A stretch of 64,000 bases of DNA, taken from positions 419,501 to 483,500 of the forward strand of contig SPDT01000013.1 of NCBI GenBank assembly GCA_008477525.1, given 5' to 3'. Position numbers and translations under genes: made by a program. The notes under the pieces are model-generated. The model worked only from the letters and a program-made list of their open reading frames with translations, was not told the DNA's origin and ran no database searches. Shown here piece after piece: positions 1 through 10,095 of this stretch (its first letter is position 1; each line of letters begins with the position of its first letter). This DNA is from Hypomyces perniciosus. Lineage: Eukaryota; Ascomycota; Sordariomycetes; Hypocreales; Hypocreaceae.

Positions 1-581
1 CGAGGTTATGATGTTTTTCAATGATACGTGAGTCACTTACTCGATGCACTGATCTTTGGGGACTCTCAACTTGTTTGGCTCCATGGCTCAAATCGGAAGT
101 GATGATGATGTCTGTAAACATTTTGTGATGCCATTGGGCGAAATCCAGTTACACAAGCTGTTTAAATGTGCACGTAGCGAATGACATCAAAATAACGTCC
201 ATATTACGGGTAACGGTATGGTGTACGCTGTTCAAATCAGCAAGCCACTCCCATCAAAAGGAACTTACCAGTAATACTTCGTAGCTCCCTGGAACTATTT
301 AATTATAATGTCACGGGAAAGGGTCTTGTCTGCAAATGACTCACGTGCTTGTGATTTCTCCATGAGGCTTCTCTTGCCGATGAGTCAACGAGGCTGAATT
401 CGTGCAAGCCACCCTGCAATCACAGCCATGCTAAATAGTAGGCAAAATAAATATGAGCGAAAGGAAACCCAAGGACGCTTATAAAGACATGAGTCCTTTG
501 CATTGAATCGCGCTGTGTTGCTCACGACTCAACAACTTTGCTGAAGGATTGCGGCATCTGTAGAGTCGCTGTAAGAAAACC
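1..581. other. Intergenic, promoter side of the NADAR gene
   Basis: No convincing gene is seen on either strand. The stretch holds one copy of the dispersed intergenic word (TACTTCGTA, 275-283) and several TGAGTCA-like sites (for example near 29, 338 and 381), which resemble bZIP/AP-1 sites. The right end is the promoter of the NADAR gene. Confidence 0.6.
480..485 (+). promoter_or_regulatory. TATA box of the NADAR gene
   Basis: TATAAA lies about 100 bases before the ATG at 582, a usual distance for a fungal TATA promoter. It is a short motif judged by position only. Confidence 0.45.
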
Positions 582-1262
582 ATGGCGACCAACAAGACTG
601 AATCAACAGAGCCGGTTTACTTCTGGAAAGAAACGAACCCAAATACAGGATGGCTCTCCCAGTGGTATTACTGTCCCTTCAGGGATGATAAAGAGCCCAA
701 AATAGTCTACGACACAGCCGAGCAGTGAGATGCCTCTCATCTCCTCCCCCCCCTCCTCTCTCACTAACACCCAAGCAGCTACATGATGTACCACAAAGCC
801 ATCCTCTTCAACGACCACAAAACCGCCTCCAAAGTCCTCAAAGCCGGAAACCACCCCCGCAAAGTCAAAACCCTCGGACGGCAAGTCTCCAACTTCTCCG
901 AGACCACCTGGCTCGCCCACCGCGAAGCCATCGTGCGCCGCGGCAACATACTCAAGTTCACCAGCGCCGTGACCGAGAAGGGCTTCTGCATGGGCTCGTC
1001 GGGGAGCAAGGCTAGTGCTGCCAAGTTGCCGCCCTTGCAGGGCTCGTTGAGAGAGACGCTGCTGAGGACGGGGGAGAGGGAACTGGTGGAGGCGAGTCCG
1101 TTTGATGCGATTTGGGGCATTGGGTTCAGAGCTGCGGATGCGGATGCGATGAGGAGTGAGTGGGGGATGAATTTACTGGGAAAGGCGTTGATGGATGTGA
1201 GGAACATGCTGAGAGAAGAGCAAGAGAACAAGGAGAAGAACAAGGAGGAGAAGGCAAACTAG
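582..1262 (+). CDS. NADAR-domain protein (YbiA/DUF1768 family)
   Basis: Two exons, 582-724 and 779-1262, joined over a 54-base intron (GTGAGA donor, CTAAC-like branch site, CAG acceptor), give 208 aa. The start has no competing upstream ATG. Residues from about 10 to 190 form a NADAR fold: the FWKETNPNTGWLSQWY opening, the TAEHYMMYHKA helix that the intron interrupts, and the IWGIG motif near the end. NADAR proteins are N-glycosidases. Members act on riboflavin-pathway phosphoribosylamines, and some remove ADP-ribose from guanine in DNA. Which substrate applies here cannot be told. The last 20 residues are a Lys/Glu-rich tail. An alternative acceptor three bases upstream would add one serine. 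The gene converges on TIM44. Confidence 0.9.
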
Positions 1263-1636
1263 ACAGGGTGGAGCCTGAACACGTTGTCGTTATTTGGACC
1301 AGTATACATGATACCATCTCCCTCATAGATCCAGCAGAATACAAGAACTGTTCGTCGTTTGATGATTATGTTCTATGTCTCTATCTCGTCATCCCTTCTC
1401 ATGCCTCATCGTACATACAAGAAAAATGCCTCGCCAGAGGAGGCAAGTAGAGCGGTGTTTTTCATATGACATGACTCCCATGCCCCCATGTCCTTTTTTG
1501 TTCCCTTGGATATAATCTTCCACATGATGCCGACATAGTATACACATATTAACACAGATTGGCAAAAGCTCCAGCCGGGGACCACGCCATGCTCCTGGAC
1601 GCCATGAAAACGACATTCAGAGAAAGTATGGTGCTT
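1263..1636. other. Convergent 3' region between NADAR and TIM44
   Basis: This holds the 3' ends of two genes transcribed toward each other. I see no further gene. Confidence 0.6.
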
Positions 1637-3349
1637 TTAGACCCAGTCCCTTCCGCTCTTTTGCATCTCAATAAGACGCCAGCCCCTTGTCTCGGGGTTA
1701 TTGACGTCCTCTGGCACTCTCGTAATGCCGATGGCGTATGTCACTTGCTGCACCTTATCCTCCATACCAGCGGCGAGCTCGCTCGTCTTGGCATTGCGGT
1801 AGACGTGAACTTCCTGCGTACGGCAGGTGATGATGAAGACTGGAACCTCACCGGGGTCCAGCATACGTGCCCTCAAAATGTCCACGTTCCGAATGTCCAA
1901 AATACGGCCGTCTGACTTCATGCCAGCCTGGAGATACTGCTTCGTGAGTGCCTCATAGACTGAAAACTGCGCAGCCGAGAGCCACAGCTTCAGAGTCTCC
2001 GTGTCTCCCTTGACGTAGGCGTCCAGCACCTCGGGAAGAATGTACTCGCGAAGCTCCTGCAAAAACGGCTCAGTCTGGAAGCTGGGGTCCATGCTGCGGA
2101 ATTTCTTGATGACCATGGCTGTCTCGTTTTCAGCAAAGAATCCGGCAATGGTGTCAGTGATGCTACGGGCTGTTGAGACGAGAGGGTTCTCTGACTCTTC
2201 ATATTTGCCCTTCATGCTGAACACGCCTTGCATGAGCTTGTTGCTGTCTCGGAAATCTCTCCAGGCCTCCTTCCAAGCAGCATCCTTGTGAAGTGTGACA
2301 TTGGTTCCCGCCCTATGGCCTGTCAGACACAATGCAAGGTAGAATTTGTCCTTTGGGACGACTTACTCGGGATCCTCCTGCAAGACTTGTCCGCCTCCTC
2401 GTTGTTGGTCCAGCATTTCTCTTCTCCTCTTTCGCTCCTCTTTATCCACCCATCCGCCATACCTCGAAGAACTACCGTCGTCAATGACATCCTTGACGTT
2501 CTTGTAGGCCTCGGTATCTCGGATTGGCTTGGTAGCTTTGTCCACCGCATCTCCAGTCACGTTGGCTGCCTTTCGCACACCCTTCATGACTGGTGTCTCC
2601 CAGGTCCATGATGCACCCTTGCCAATGGCATGGGCGGTTGTTTTTACTGCCTTGGTTGTGGTCGATGAGATGGCACCAGTCGATTTTTCGTAGGCTTCTC
2701 GGGCTCGCCGGACAGATTCGCTCTCGGCAAATTGGTTTGCGGCGGCACCAATCTGCTTGGTGGACTCGTTCCATTCTTGTGATTTTTGGAACTCGGTGTT
2801 CATGGTTTCCATGAAAACTTCCCACGGGCTCTTGTCGCCATGGGGCGGGGGAGGGGGTAGGTCCTCTTTCTTTTCCTTCCCCTCCTCTCCTTTGCCCTCT
2901 TCCTTGCCCTCTTCCTTGCCCTCCTCTTTACCCTCGGCCTTCTCTTCAGAGTTCTTGGTAGGTTCCTCCTCAGGTTTGGCCTCTGACTCGGCTTCCTTGG
3001 CTGGCTTTTCTTCAGCCTCTGATGGCTTCGCCTCCGTCTTTGGCTTCTCTTCTTGACATCTCCGGCTGCTCATATGCAGAAGCCGGGATTGTGTGCTAGG
3101 CGTCGAAACAAGGCGCAATTCGGACGGCAGAAATTGGGATCGCAGAGGTGTTGAAATCGCACTGGGAAGCGCCGTCCGCTCAAGGCTCGCAACATTCCGA
3201 ACGGACTTCTGCGAAAGCTGGGAGGCTAACCTCCGATATGCGGGAGATCTGCCATAAGAGGAGTTGAAATGAGTGGATGCCCGAGAGAGAGCATTTTCCG
3301 TATTGGCCGCGCTTCGAACAAGGGAGTTCATTGTGAGACGAAGACGCAA
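1637..3349 (-). CDS. TIM44: Mitochondrial import motor subunit Tim44
   Basis: Two exons on the minus strand, 3349-2367 and 2312-1637, with a 54-base intron (GTAAGT..TAG), give 552 aa. A second in-frame ATG at 3331 is an alternative start. Tim44 sits on the matrix side of the TIM23 channel and tethers mtHsp70 for protein import. The order is an Arg/Ser-rich presequence (about 1-95), a charged Glu/Lys linker with EEGK repeats and a run of six prolines (about 98-170), a central coiled region, and the C-terminal Tim44-like domain (about 370-552). That domain carries the DILRARMLDPGEVPVFIITC segment. Length and order fit the family, although the charged linker looks long. It shares a 260-base promoter with uS11m. 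Confidence 0.96.
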
Positions 3350-3609
3350 CAGAATTGCCTACCCGTCGCTAATTGCACTTGGACAGAGCAGTACGAATCG
3401 TGCGCTATAAGTGGGATGAAATTTTGGTTTCGCGATTGTCGGTTGGAAGCGGATAGAAGGGAAGGCGGACAGCCGGCGAAACCTCGGCAAGTTGGCTTTG
3501 CGGTGCTTTGTGGCGCTCAATCCATCGGAATGGGAAAAATCGAAGGGCGCTTGACTTTGAGACTGGAGAGAACCACTGCGATTGCCAGCCAGCGAGGCAG
3601 ACTGACAAA
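3350..3609. promoter_or_regulatory. Bidirectional promoter TIM44 / uS11m
   Basis: Only 260 bases separate two divergent start codons, both of nuclear genes for mitochondrial proteins. The block must hold both promoters, and no TATA box is obvious. Shared control is an inference from the layout. Confidence 0.6.
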
Positions 3610-4335
3610 ATGAGCCGGCCATTGACGAGTCGCCTCGCGGCGCAGACAGTATTTCGATCGTCCCGAACGACAATTCCAAGATGCCCCTTTCAGAATGCCC
3701 GGTCGCTATCCCAGACGAGCGCACGATGGGAAGACTCAAAGCCAGACCAGCCCAAGAAGGTCCCAGCACGGCCCAGGACCGAGTCCCTTCTCGAGAGCAT
3801 CTACGGCGTCTCGCAAGCGTCAAGCAGTCGGCCCTCGCAGTCCAATGCCATGGCCAGCCTCTCCCAGAGCATGGTCTTCCAGGCGCTCAACACATCCAAA
3901 ATCGACACGAGTCTGCTATCCGGCGGCACATCATCAGAGCCGTTACAGAAGCGGGAGGATAGCCAGGAGCCATTCCACTTCCACGTCTACTCTCACAAGC
4001 ACAACACACATATTACATGCACAAAGCCCAATCGGGAACCCATCATTTCCATGTCCTGTGGCAACATTGGCTTCCGAAAGTCAAGACGGGGCACCTTCGA
4101 TTCGGCCTACTCATTGACCAAGTATGTCTTGGAGCGACTGATCCACACGGGATGGCCAATGAAGATCCAACGGCTTGAGTTGGTGCTGCGAGGCTTTGGG
4201 CAGGGCAGAGAAGCTGTCGTCAAGGTGTTGATGAGCCCCGAGGGCAAGGTATTGCGGGACAAGATTGTCCGCGTGGCGGACTCGACGAGAGTCAAGTTTG
4301 CCGGAACCAGAAGCGAGAAGCCGAGACGTCTGTAG
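3610..4335 (+). CDS. MRPS18: Mitochondrial small ribosomal subunit protein uS11m
   Basis: One exon, 241 aa from ATG 3610. The frame is open 34 codons further upstream, but MSRPLTSRLAAQ gives a proper Arg/Ser-rich mitochondrial presequence. Residues from about 110 to 241 are a uS11 domain, with HNTHITCTKPN (the start of the S11 fold), SCGNIGFRKSRRGT and a basic C-terminus ending in RSEKPRRL. uS11 binds rRNA at the platform of the small subunit. The region between presequence and domain is rich in Ser and Gln and looks disordered. The gene is divergent from TIM44. Confidence 0.94.
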   Translation: MSRPLTSRLAAQTVFRSSRTTIPRCPFQNARSLSQTSARWEDSKPDQPKKVPARPRTESLLESIYGVSQASSSRPSQSNAMASLSQSMVFQALNTSKIDTSLLSGGTSSEPLQKREDSQEPFHFHVYSHKHNTHITCTKPNREPIISMSCGNIGFRKSRRGTFDSAYSLTKYVLERLIHTGWPMKIQRLELVLRGFGQGREAVVKVLMSPEGKVLRDKIVRVADSTRVKFAGTRSEKPRRL

Positions 4336-4625
4336 TGGAAGGAATACACGACCAATTGTACGATAATTTGTGCGAGTTATACCATACAAGACACAAGAAC
4401 AACCAAAACCAACACCCCATGAACCCTGAAAGGCAAGACAGGACAAAAACACCCGTTGGATATGAAACACCCCTCCATTGCCCATCGTAAAGATATCATG
4501 GTATCATACCGAATTGTCCATCTGTGTGAATGTTATAGCCCAACCCTAGACGCCTTGCAGTCCATCATGAAAAGAAAATGAAAATAAAACAACATGTCAG
4601 CAGCTCCTCCGTAGGTTGGCCACGC

Positions 4626-5450
4626 TCAATGTCGAGGGGCTCTCTCCGCGGCCGGGAGCGGTCTTCCCGAGGTATCTCGAATGACTTGTTTCCCCTTTCC
4701 ACTGCCTCCCCGACGCCGTTCCTCTTCGCTATCCCATTCCTGATCGGTATTACTATTCTCGGAGAGAAAGTGTGGTCTCGACTGTCCAAGCATGCGAGAT
4801 TGTTCGTCTGTATGTGCGTCGTCATCGTCATCGAGAAGTTCACCATCTGCTTCGGTATACTCGGGAGGCTCAATCCAATCCCTCGGCACCACGCAAGGCA
4901 GTGCGACACCGATACTCGCCGCGCGATTCAGCCATCCGGGTCCCGGGTCCCCCGTAAGCTTCTTGCAGAGATATGACGTAAAGTGGTTGCAGTTCTTTGT
5001 AAGCAGATTGTATGAAGTGCCGAGGAACTCTTCTGATGCTTCTCGAAGGGTGGCGGCGATCTCTTCTTGCGTGGCGAGGGTGAAGCCGTGGAGAATCTCG
5101 CACTTGAAGGTGCCGCCGGGGGGCTCGGTTTTGGGCTTGGTCCAGTATACTCCGGTGACACCGCGTTTATCATGGCCGCCGTATGCGTATTCTCTACCGT
5201 TGATGACGACGCCGGAATGGAGGAGAGAGGTTCCCACAGTCCATAGGACCGAGGCAAGCCGTCCGGGCTGTCAATGGCAAAGATGTTAGCGGTCAAGGCA
5301 TACATACCGCTGAGACGCGACAGCTGCTTTCACAAGCTTCTTACTTACGGGAAGGAGATCGTAGACATGTATTATTATTTCCGTCTTTTGGAGTGACAGC
5401 GTTGACCTATGCCGGCTCGTCCTCTGGCTGGAATTCTGATGAGAAGGCAT
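4626..5450 (-). CDS. PPPDE-family isopeptidase (DeSI-like)
   Basis: Two minus-strand exons, 5450-5349 and 5267-4626, around an 81-base intron (GTAAGT..CAG), give 247 aa. The splice restores the family motif VYDLLPPGRLASVLWTVG, which fixes the short first exon. The PPPDE thiol-peptidase domain spans about 26-155. The likely catalytic pair is His51 (in LLHSGVV) and Cys127 (in TKNCNHF). DeSI proteins remove SUMO or ubiquitin from substrates. The tail after residue 160 is acidic (DDDDD) and then Arg/Gly-rich, without a known domain. The gene is divergent from OLA1. Confidence 0.92.
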
Positions 5451-6161
5451 GTTGCGCGGGTTTGGATAATGAAAGAGTCTGTAATAGTCGGACGTCGTGG
5501 AACTATGCGGGGATCCGCCTTTAAATCTGCGAATGTCTCGGGGCGATGCCTCGGCGCAGTAAATAGGAGTTGGGAGTGGCGACTCTCGGAAAGATGTTGA
5601 TACGGGTACACGAATTGGGATGCAGAATGAGACAGTGATGATTCACATTGGGATGGGAATTAACGTTATTATTAGTTGGCAGAATGAGAAGCCAAAGCTT
5701 CCAGCACAAGATCAGCACCTCAGACTGGTTCTGGAAAGCTTCTGTGGAACAATGGCCGATGACGCAGTCCTGTCGCACTAACGCGCGGATAAATATAGCT
5801 CCGGCTCCGATGAGAGCTCGACCTCTCAGGTGGGGTCCTTAAATATCAAAATTCCTTTCTCTCATCATCTCCCCTCTCCAGTCGCAAGAAAAAAAAAAGG
5901 GCCAGCCTTCTTCCATCTGCGTCCCTTTTTCCTTCAGCAGACGCGCGCCTCGCTTCAAACTCTCTTTAGATCGAGACTGAGGCTGGAAACAGCCAGACGT
6001 CCGCCACGACGCTCTCCGTCGCCTCTTCTCCCTCCCCCTTCGCTTCTCTCTCCTCCATTTTTCTCGCTCGCGCAGCAAGGTCTGCAGCCCTTGGACTCGT
6101 TCCACTCCCTCGACGCATTCTCGTCTACATCCCTTCCCGTCACTACGCCAAATCAAGAAAG
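5451..6161. promoter_or_regulatory. Divergent promoter region DeSI-like / OLA1
   Basis: This is a 711-base spacer between divergent start codons. Its right 300 bases are strongly pyrimidine-rich (TC tracts up to 6120), as in many strongly expressed fungal promoters and leaders. No gene is seen. Confidence 0.5.
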
Positions 6162-7710
6162 ATGCCTCCCAAGAAGGTTGTCCAGGAGGAAAAGATTCCT
6201 CTGGGCAGACCCGGCAACAGCTTGAAGAGTGGCATTGTGAGCGATTACCCTCTCGCCCTGCCCTAGAGGCTCTCTCTCCCCCGTGCGCAAGTGCCTTTCC
6301 TAACTTTCCGCCTCGTTTCAGGTCGGTCTGGCCAACGTCGGCAAATCCACTCTGTTCCAAGCCATCACAAAGTGCACGCTTGGCAACCCTGCTGTATGAG
6401 GCCCCCCGCTACCTGTCTTTCGTCATCCGGGGTGCTGACAGCCTGAAGAACTTCCCCTACGCTACAATTGATCCTGAAGAGGCCCGTGTCATTGTGCCGG
6501 ATGAGCGCTTCGACTGGCTGTGCGCAAAGTACAAGCCCAAGTCAGAAGTCCCCGCCAACTTGACCGTCTATGACATCGCTGGTCTGACCCGTGGTTCATC
6601 TACCGGTGCTGGTCTCGGCAACGCTTTCCTTTCTCACATTCGCGCTGTTGATGCCATTTTCCAAGTGGTTCGATGCTTCGATGATGCCGAGATCATTCAC
6701 GTTGAGGGTGATGTCAACCCTACCCGTGATCTTGACATCATCAGCGAGGAGCTGAGACTCAAGGACATTGAGTTTGTGGAGAAGGCTCTGGAGAACCAGA
6801 AGAAGAAGACCCGCATGGGTGGACAGAGTCTTGAGTTGAAGAAGGCCAAGATAGAGCAGGAGATCATTGAGAAGATCTTGGCATTCCTTCAAGATGGCAA
6901 GGAGGTCCGCAAGGGCAACTGGACTCCCAAGGAGGTAAGACAAACACTCAATTTTCTTTTCATCTAGTGTTTTACACGTTTCCGCTTTACATGATGACAA
7001 AAGGCCAATTGGCCTGATCTAACCCAGCTCGTCGAGTGCCTCACCAAAACAACGCAGAGTGCATTATGAGAAAAAAACTATTCTGAACCGAAGCTTATCT
7101 CTCTCATTACTTTTGTCAACTTGTGGCTTTTTCAGTGTCGCTGACAATGGTTCCTTAGATCGAAGTTATCAACCCTCTCTTTTTGCTAACTGCCAAGCCT
7201 GTTGTGTACCTGGTCAACTTGTCCGAGAAGGACTTTGTCCGGAAGAAGAACAAGTACCTGCCCAAGGTTGCTGAGTGGATCAAGGAGCACGCCGAAGGCG
7301 ATCCCATCATCCCTATCTCTGTATCCTATGAGGAGCGCTTAACGCGCTTCGAGACGGAAGAGGAGTCCAAGGAGGAGCAGAAGAAAGTTGGTGCCGAATC
7401 GGCTCTGCCAAAGCTCATTGTCCAGATGCGCAAGGCGCTCCAACTGGGCAGCTTCTTCACAACCGGAACGGATGAGGTCCGACAGTGGACGATCCGTAAC
7501 GGCACCAAGGCACCGCAAGCCGCTGGTGTCATCCACACTGACTTCGAGAAGACTTTCATCCAGGCCATTGTTTACAACTTCAGCGCATTGAAGGAGCTCG
7601 GCGACGAAGCCGAGGTCAAGGCCAAGGGTAAGGTCATGACCAAGGGCAAGGATTACGTAGTTGAGGATGGCGATATTATGCTTATCAAGGCTGGTGCCGC
7701 CAAGGGTTGA
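6162..7710 (+). CDS. OLA1: Obg-like ATPase Ola1 (YchF family)
   Basis: Four exons, 6162-6236, 6322-6393, 6449-6934 and 7159-7710, sum to 394 aa, the length of yeast Ola1. The G1 motif NVGKSTLFQ is in exon 2. FPYATIDPEEARV follows the second splice, which is why I place that acceptor at 6448. Then come DIAGLTRGSSTGAGLGN (switch/G3), a coiled-coil insert (about 130-205), and a C-terminal TGS domain (about 300-394) with FFTTGTDEVRQWTI. Ola1 is a cytosolic ATPase linked to the ribosome and stress responses. The long third intron (224 bases) carries a pyrimidine tract before TTAG. Confidence 0.97.
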
Positions 7711-8203
7711 TAAATCCATATGTCCACTCCCCCCGTTATCTAGTTTGACCTTACGCTGCTATTTAGAAGCATACGAGTCATGAATGAAGAAGTAAAAGTT
7801 GTAATAATCAGTTGGACCTAAACGTTCCGAAACAGTGAGCGTATGTATCCCTCTAAGGTGATCTTCGTGGTCGTCATACAACTTGACAAGGAAACTCCAT
7901 TTTCCCCTCTGTCGAGAGGGGGCCACGTACACACAAAAGTCAGTTATGGGCGATATGCGACATAATTCTGAAGAAAATGTAATAATGTCTTGATTTCTCT
8001 TAGATCCTATGAGAGCTATGTACATTCATTCATTCATTCATGTAAAAACCCATCCGTTACTATAGCAATTGATCTCATAAAACATCATGAATCACTTTCA
8101 CCTATATACATTATCAGACCCTCACGTTCGTGATATCATTTCTTAGATTAATGAGTTTTTAGAAACTCCAAAAGAGGCACGGAAACCAGCCGTAGGCTCT
8201 TGT
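7711..8203. other. Convergent 3' region OLA1 / 609-aa gene
   Basis: AT-rich 3' ends of two converging genes. It contains a short CATT tetranucleotide repeat at 8024-8041. No gene is seen. Confidence 0.6.
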
Positions 8204-10095
8204 TTAGATCCCACCATATCTCACGCCTCTCTTGCCCAGTTCTTTCCTGCCAATGGGGTCCTCAGGCCACACCCAGCCTCGACTTCTCTTAGCCTCGCGC
8301 TTCTCTGCCAGCTGGGGCTGAGGCATCCAGTTATCCCGTGCCTTTGCCTTGCGGCGGGTGCCCTCGGCGGGGGCACCAATCTCAGCTTTCCAGTGAGCGT
8401 GGCCAGCGGGGGTTTCATCGCCGGCAATTTGGCAGAGGCCCCAAAGGGCCAGGCAAGCTGTCAACTGAGTGCCATCTGATGAGGCCGCGGAGTCACCGTG
8501 GTGCTCAGGAGAGGCAGCAGCCAGCTGGATGGAAGTGATTTCAAGGTCGCCGAAAAATGGAGTGGTCTCAGTGCCAGCGTGAACCAAGACAAGTTCAATC
8601 TCAGTAAGAATGAAGCCGTAGCGGCAGCCGTGCTCGCGCATGGCGTAATGCAGAGCGGCTAGTCCGCGCAGGTAATCTACACGCTTGATGTTGCCCTCGA
8701 CACGCATGCCTGTGTTGAAGCGGTCAAAGCTGCGAACCAGGCCAACGACTCTTGCCGTAGGCTTCCCGCCAAAGATGGCTGCCGCAGTGGATGACTCGCC
8801 GGCGGCGTTGGCGACGAAGATCAAGTCATTGACTCCTGAGGACGTCTTGGCCGGGACGGAGAGTTGCAACGGGCGGTTGGAGGAGATGGCCAGTGCAGAG
8901 TTGAGCTTGGGGAGGTAGTACGAGGCATAGATGCTGTGAAGAGCAGCTTCGGTCTCTGGGTGGCGAGAAGAGAAGGTTGGTCGGGGAAGCACAGGGGCGG
9001 GCACTGGGGTGTTGAGCAAACCAGAGGCTCCGGGGAGAGAAAGCACAGTAGAAGCGTTAAAGCTGCTCCAGGAGCGAATGCTACGAACATCCCACCAAAA
9101 GTGCTTGATCGAAGGGTCGCGCAGGGGGAATGAGATGGTGCGCACCAAAGAGGCGGCAGGATTGGAAGCCGTCAGGTATGCCATTAGGGTGATGGACGGG
9201 GTTGGCTCAGGGGTTGCCGTGGTAGACAGACTCAGGGGAGAGGGCGCCCGAGAAAGATAGGATGGGAAGACGTAATCAGACTGAGCAGGTGCCGCCGTGG
9301 TGGACATAAAGGGCATCTGGCGATAGGTTGGGTAGCCATACTTGTCGATGGTGGCAGCATCAATGGCGGCGCTGGTGCGACAGGACGAGGGCATGCTGTC
9401 ATGGGCAAAGCTTGCAGGCGATGCGAGAAGTGATGACGCGAAGTTGTTCTCCTCATGAGTGTGGGGAGGAGGAGTGGCAAAGGGAGACATATGAGCAAAG
9501 GCCATATTGGCAAGCGTCTCGGGGTTGGTGTAGCTCCGGGCATGGTTAGAACGGGAGAGCTTGTGCGCAGAAGGAGGTGGAGGGGTTTGGTGATGGACAA
9601 GTCTGGCAGCGGCTGAAGAGCGAGATGAGTTGGACCGGGAGTGCGCGGCGCGAATGTTGTGAGACTGGTCAATCTCCTGATCCTGAGAGCGAATCTTGGG
9701 CAAGAGAAGAGGGCCATGCTGGCGGACGGGTGGGCTTGCTCGCGGGGGGGTGGTGAAGCGAGTGCAGATCGAGTCCGGCGTTGAATCTACCACCGAGAAA
9801 GCAGCGGAGGAGACCGTCGAGTAGATGGAAGATGCCTTGGATGATGACCGAGCATGACGAGCGTGAGGGTTGTAAGGGAGCTCGAGGAAGGCCTGTGGGT
9901 AGAGGTCGAAGTTGAATGAGCCATCCAGGGAAGGGGGCATACCCTCGAGGGGAGGAGTTGCGGGATCCTCTAAAGAGGGAGTGGGAGAGGGAAAGGTAAA
10001 GTCGAAAGCGAAGTCAGCTGCCAGACTGTACGCATGGTGTAAGTAAGCAGTGTATGTTGTAAGGAGATAGGATGGTGGCCAACTTACGCAGACAT
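8204..10095 (-). CDS. Uncharacterised Ser/Pro-rich protein, 609 aa
   Basis: Two minus-strand exons: a mini-exon of eight bases (10095-10088, ATGTCTGC) and 10025-8204, with a 62-base intron (GTAAGT..CAG). The join gives MSALAADFAFDF, which reads naturally into the body. Residues 1-290 are low-complexity, rich in Ser, Pro, His and Ala, and probably disordered. Residues 290-545 look folded: a segment with IKHFWWDVRSIRSW, then GLVRSFDRFNTGMRVEGN and YGFILTEIELVLVHAG. The last 60 residues are basic with RGWVWPEDPIGRKELG. I do not recognise the family. The folded part faintly recalls fungal PD-(D/E)XK-like domains, but this is a guess. Confidence 0.8.
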
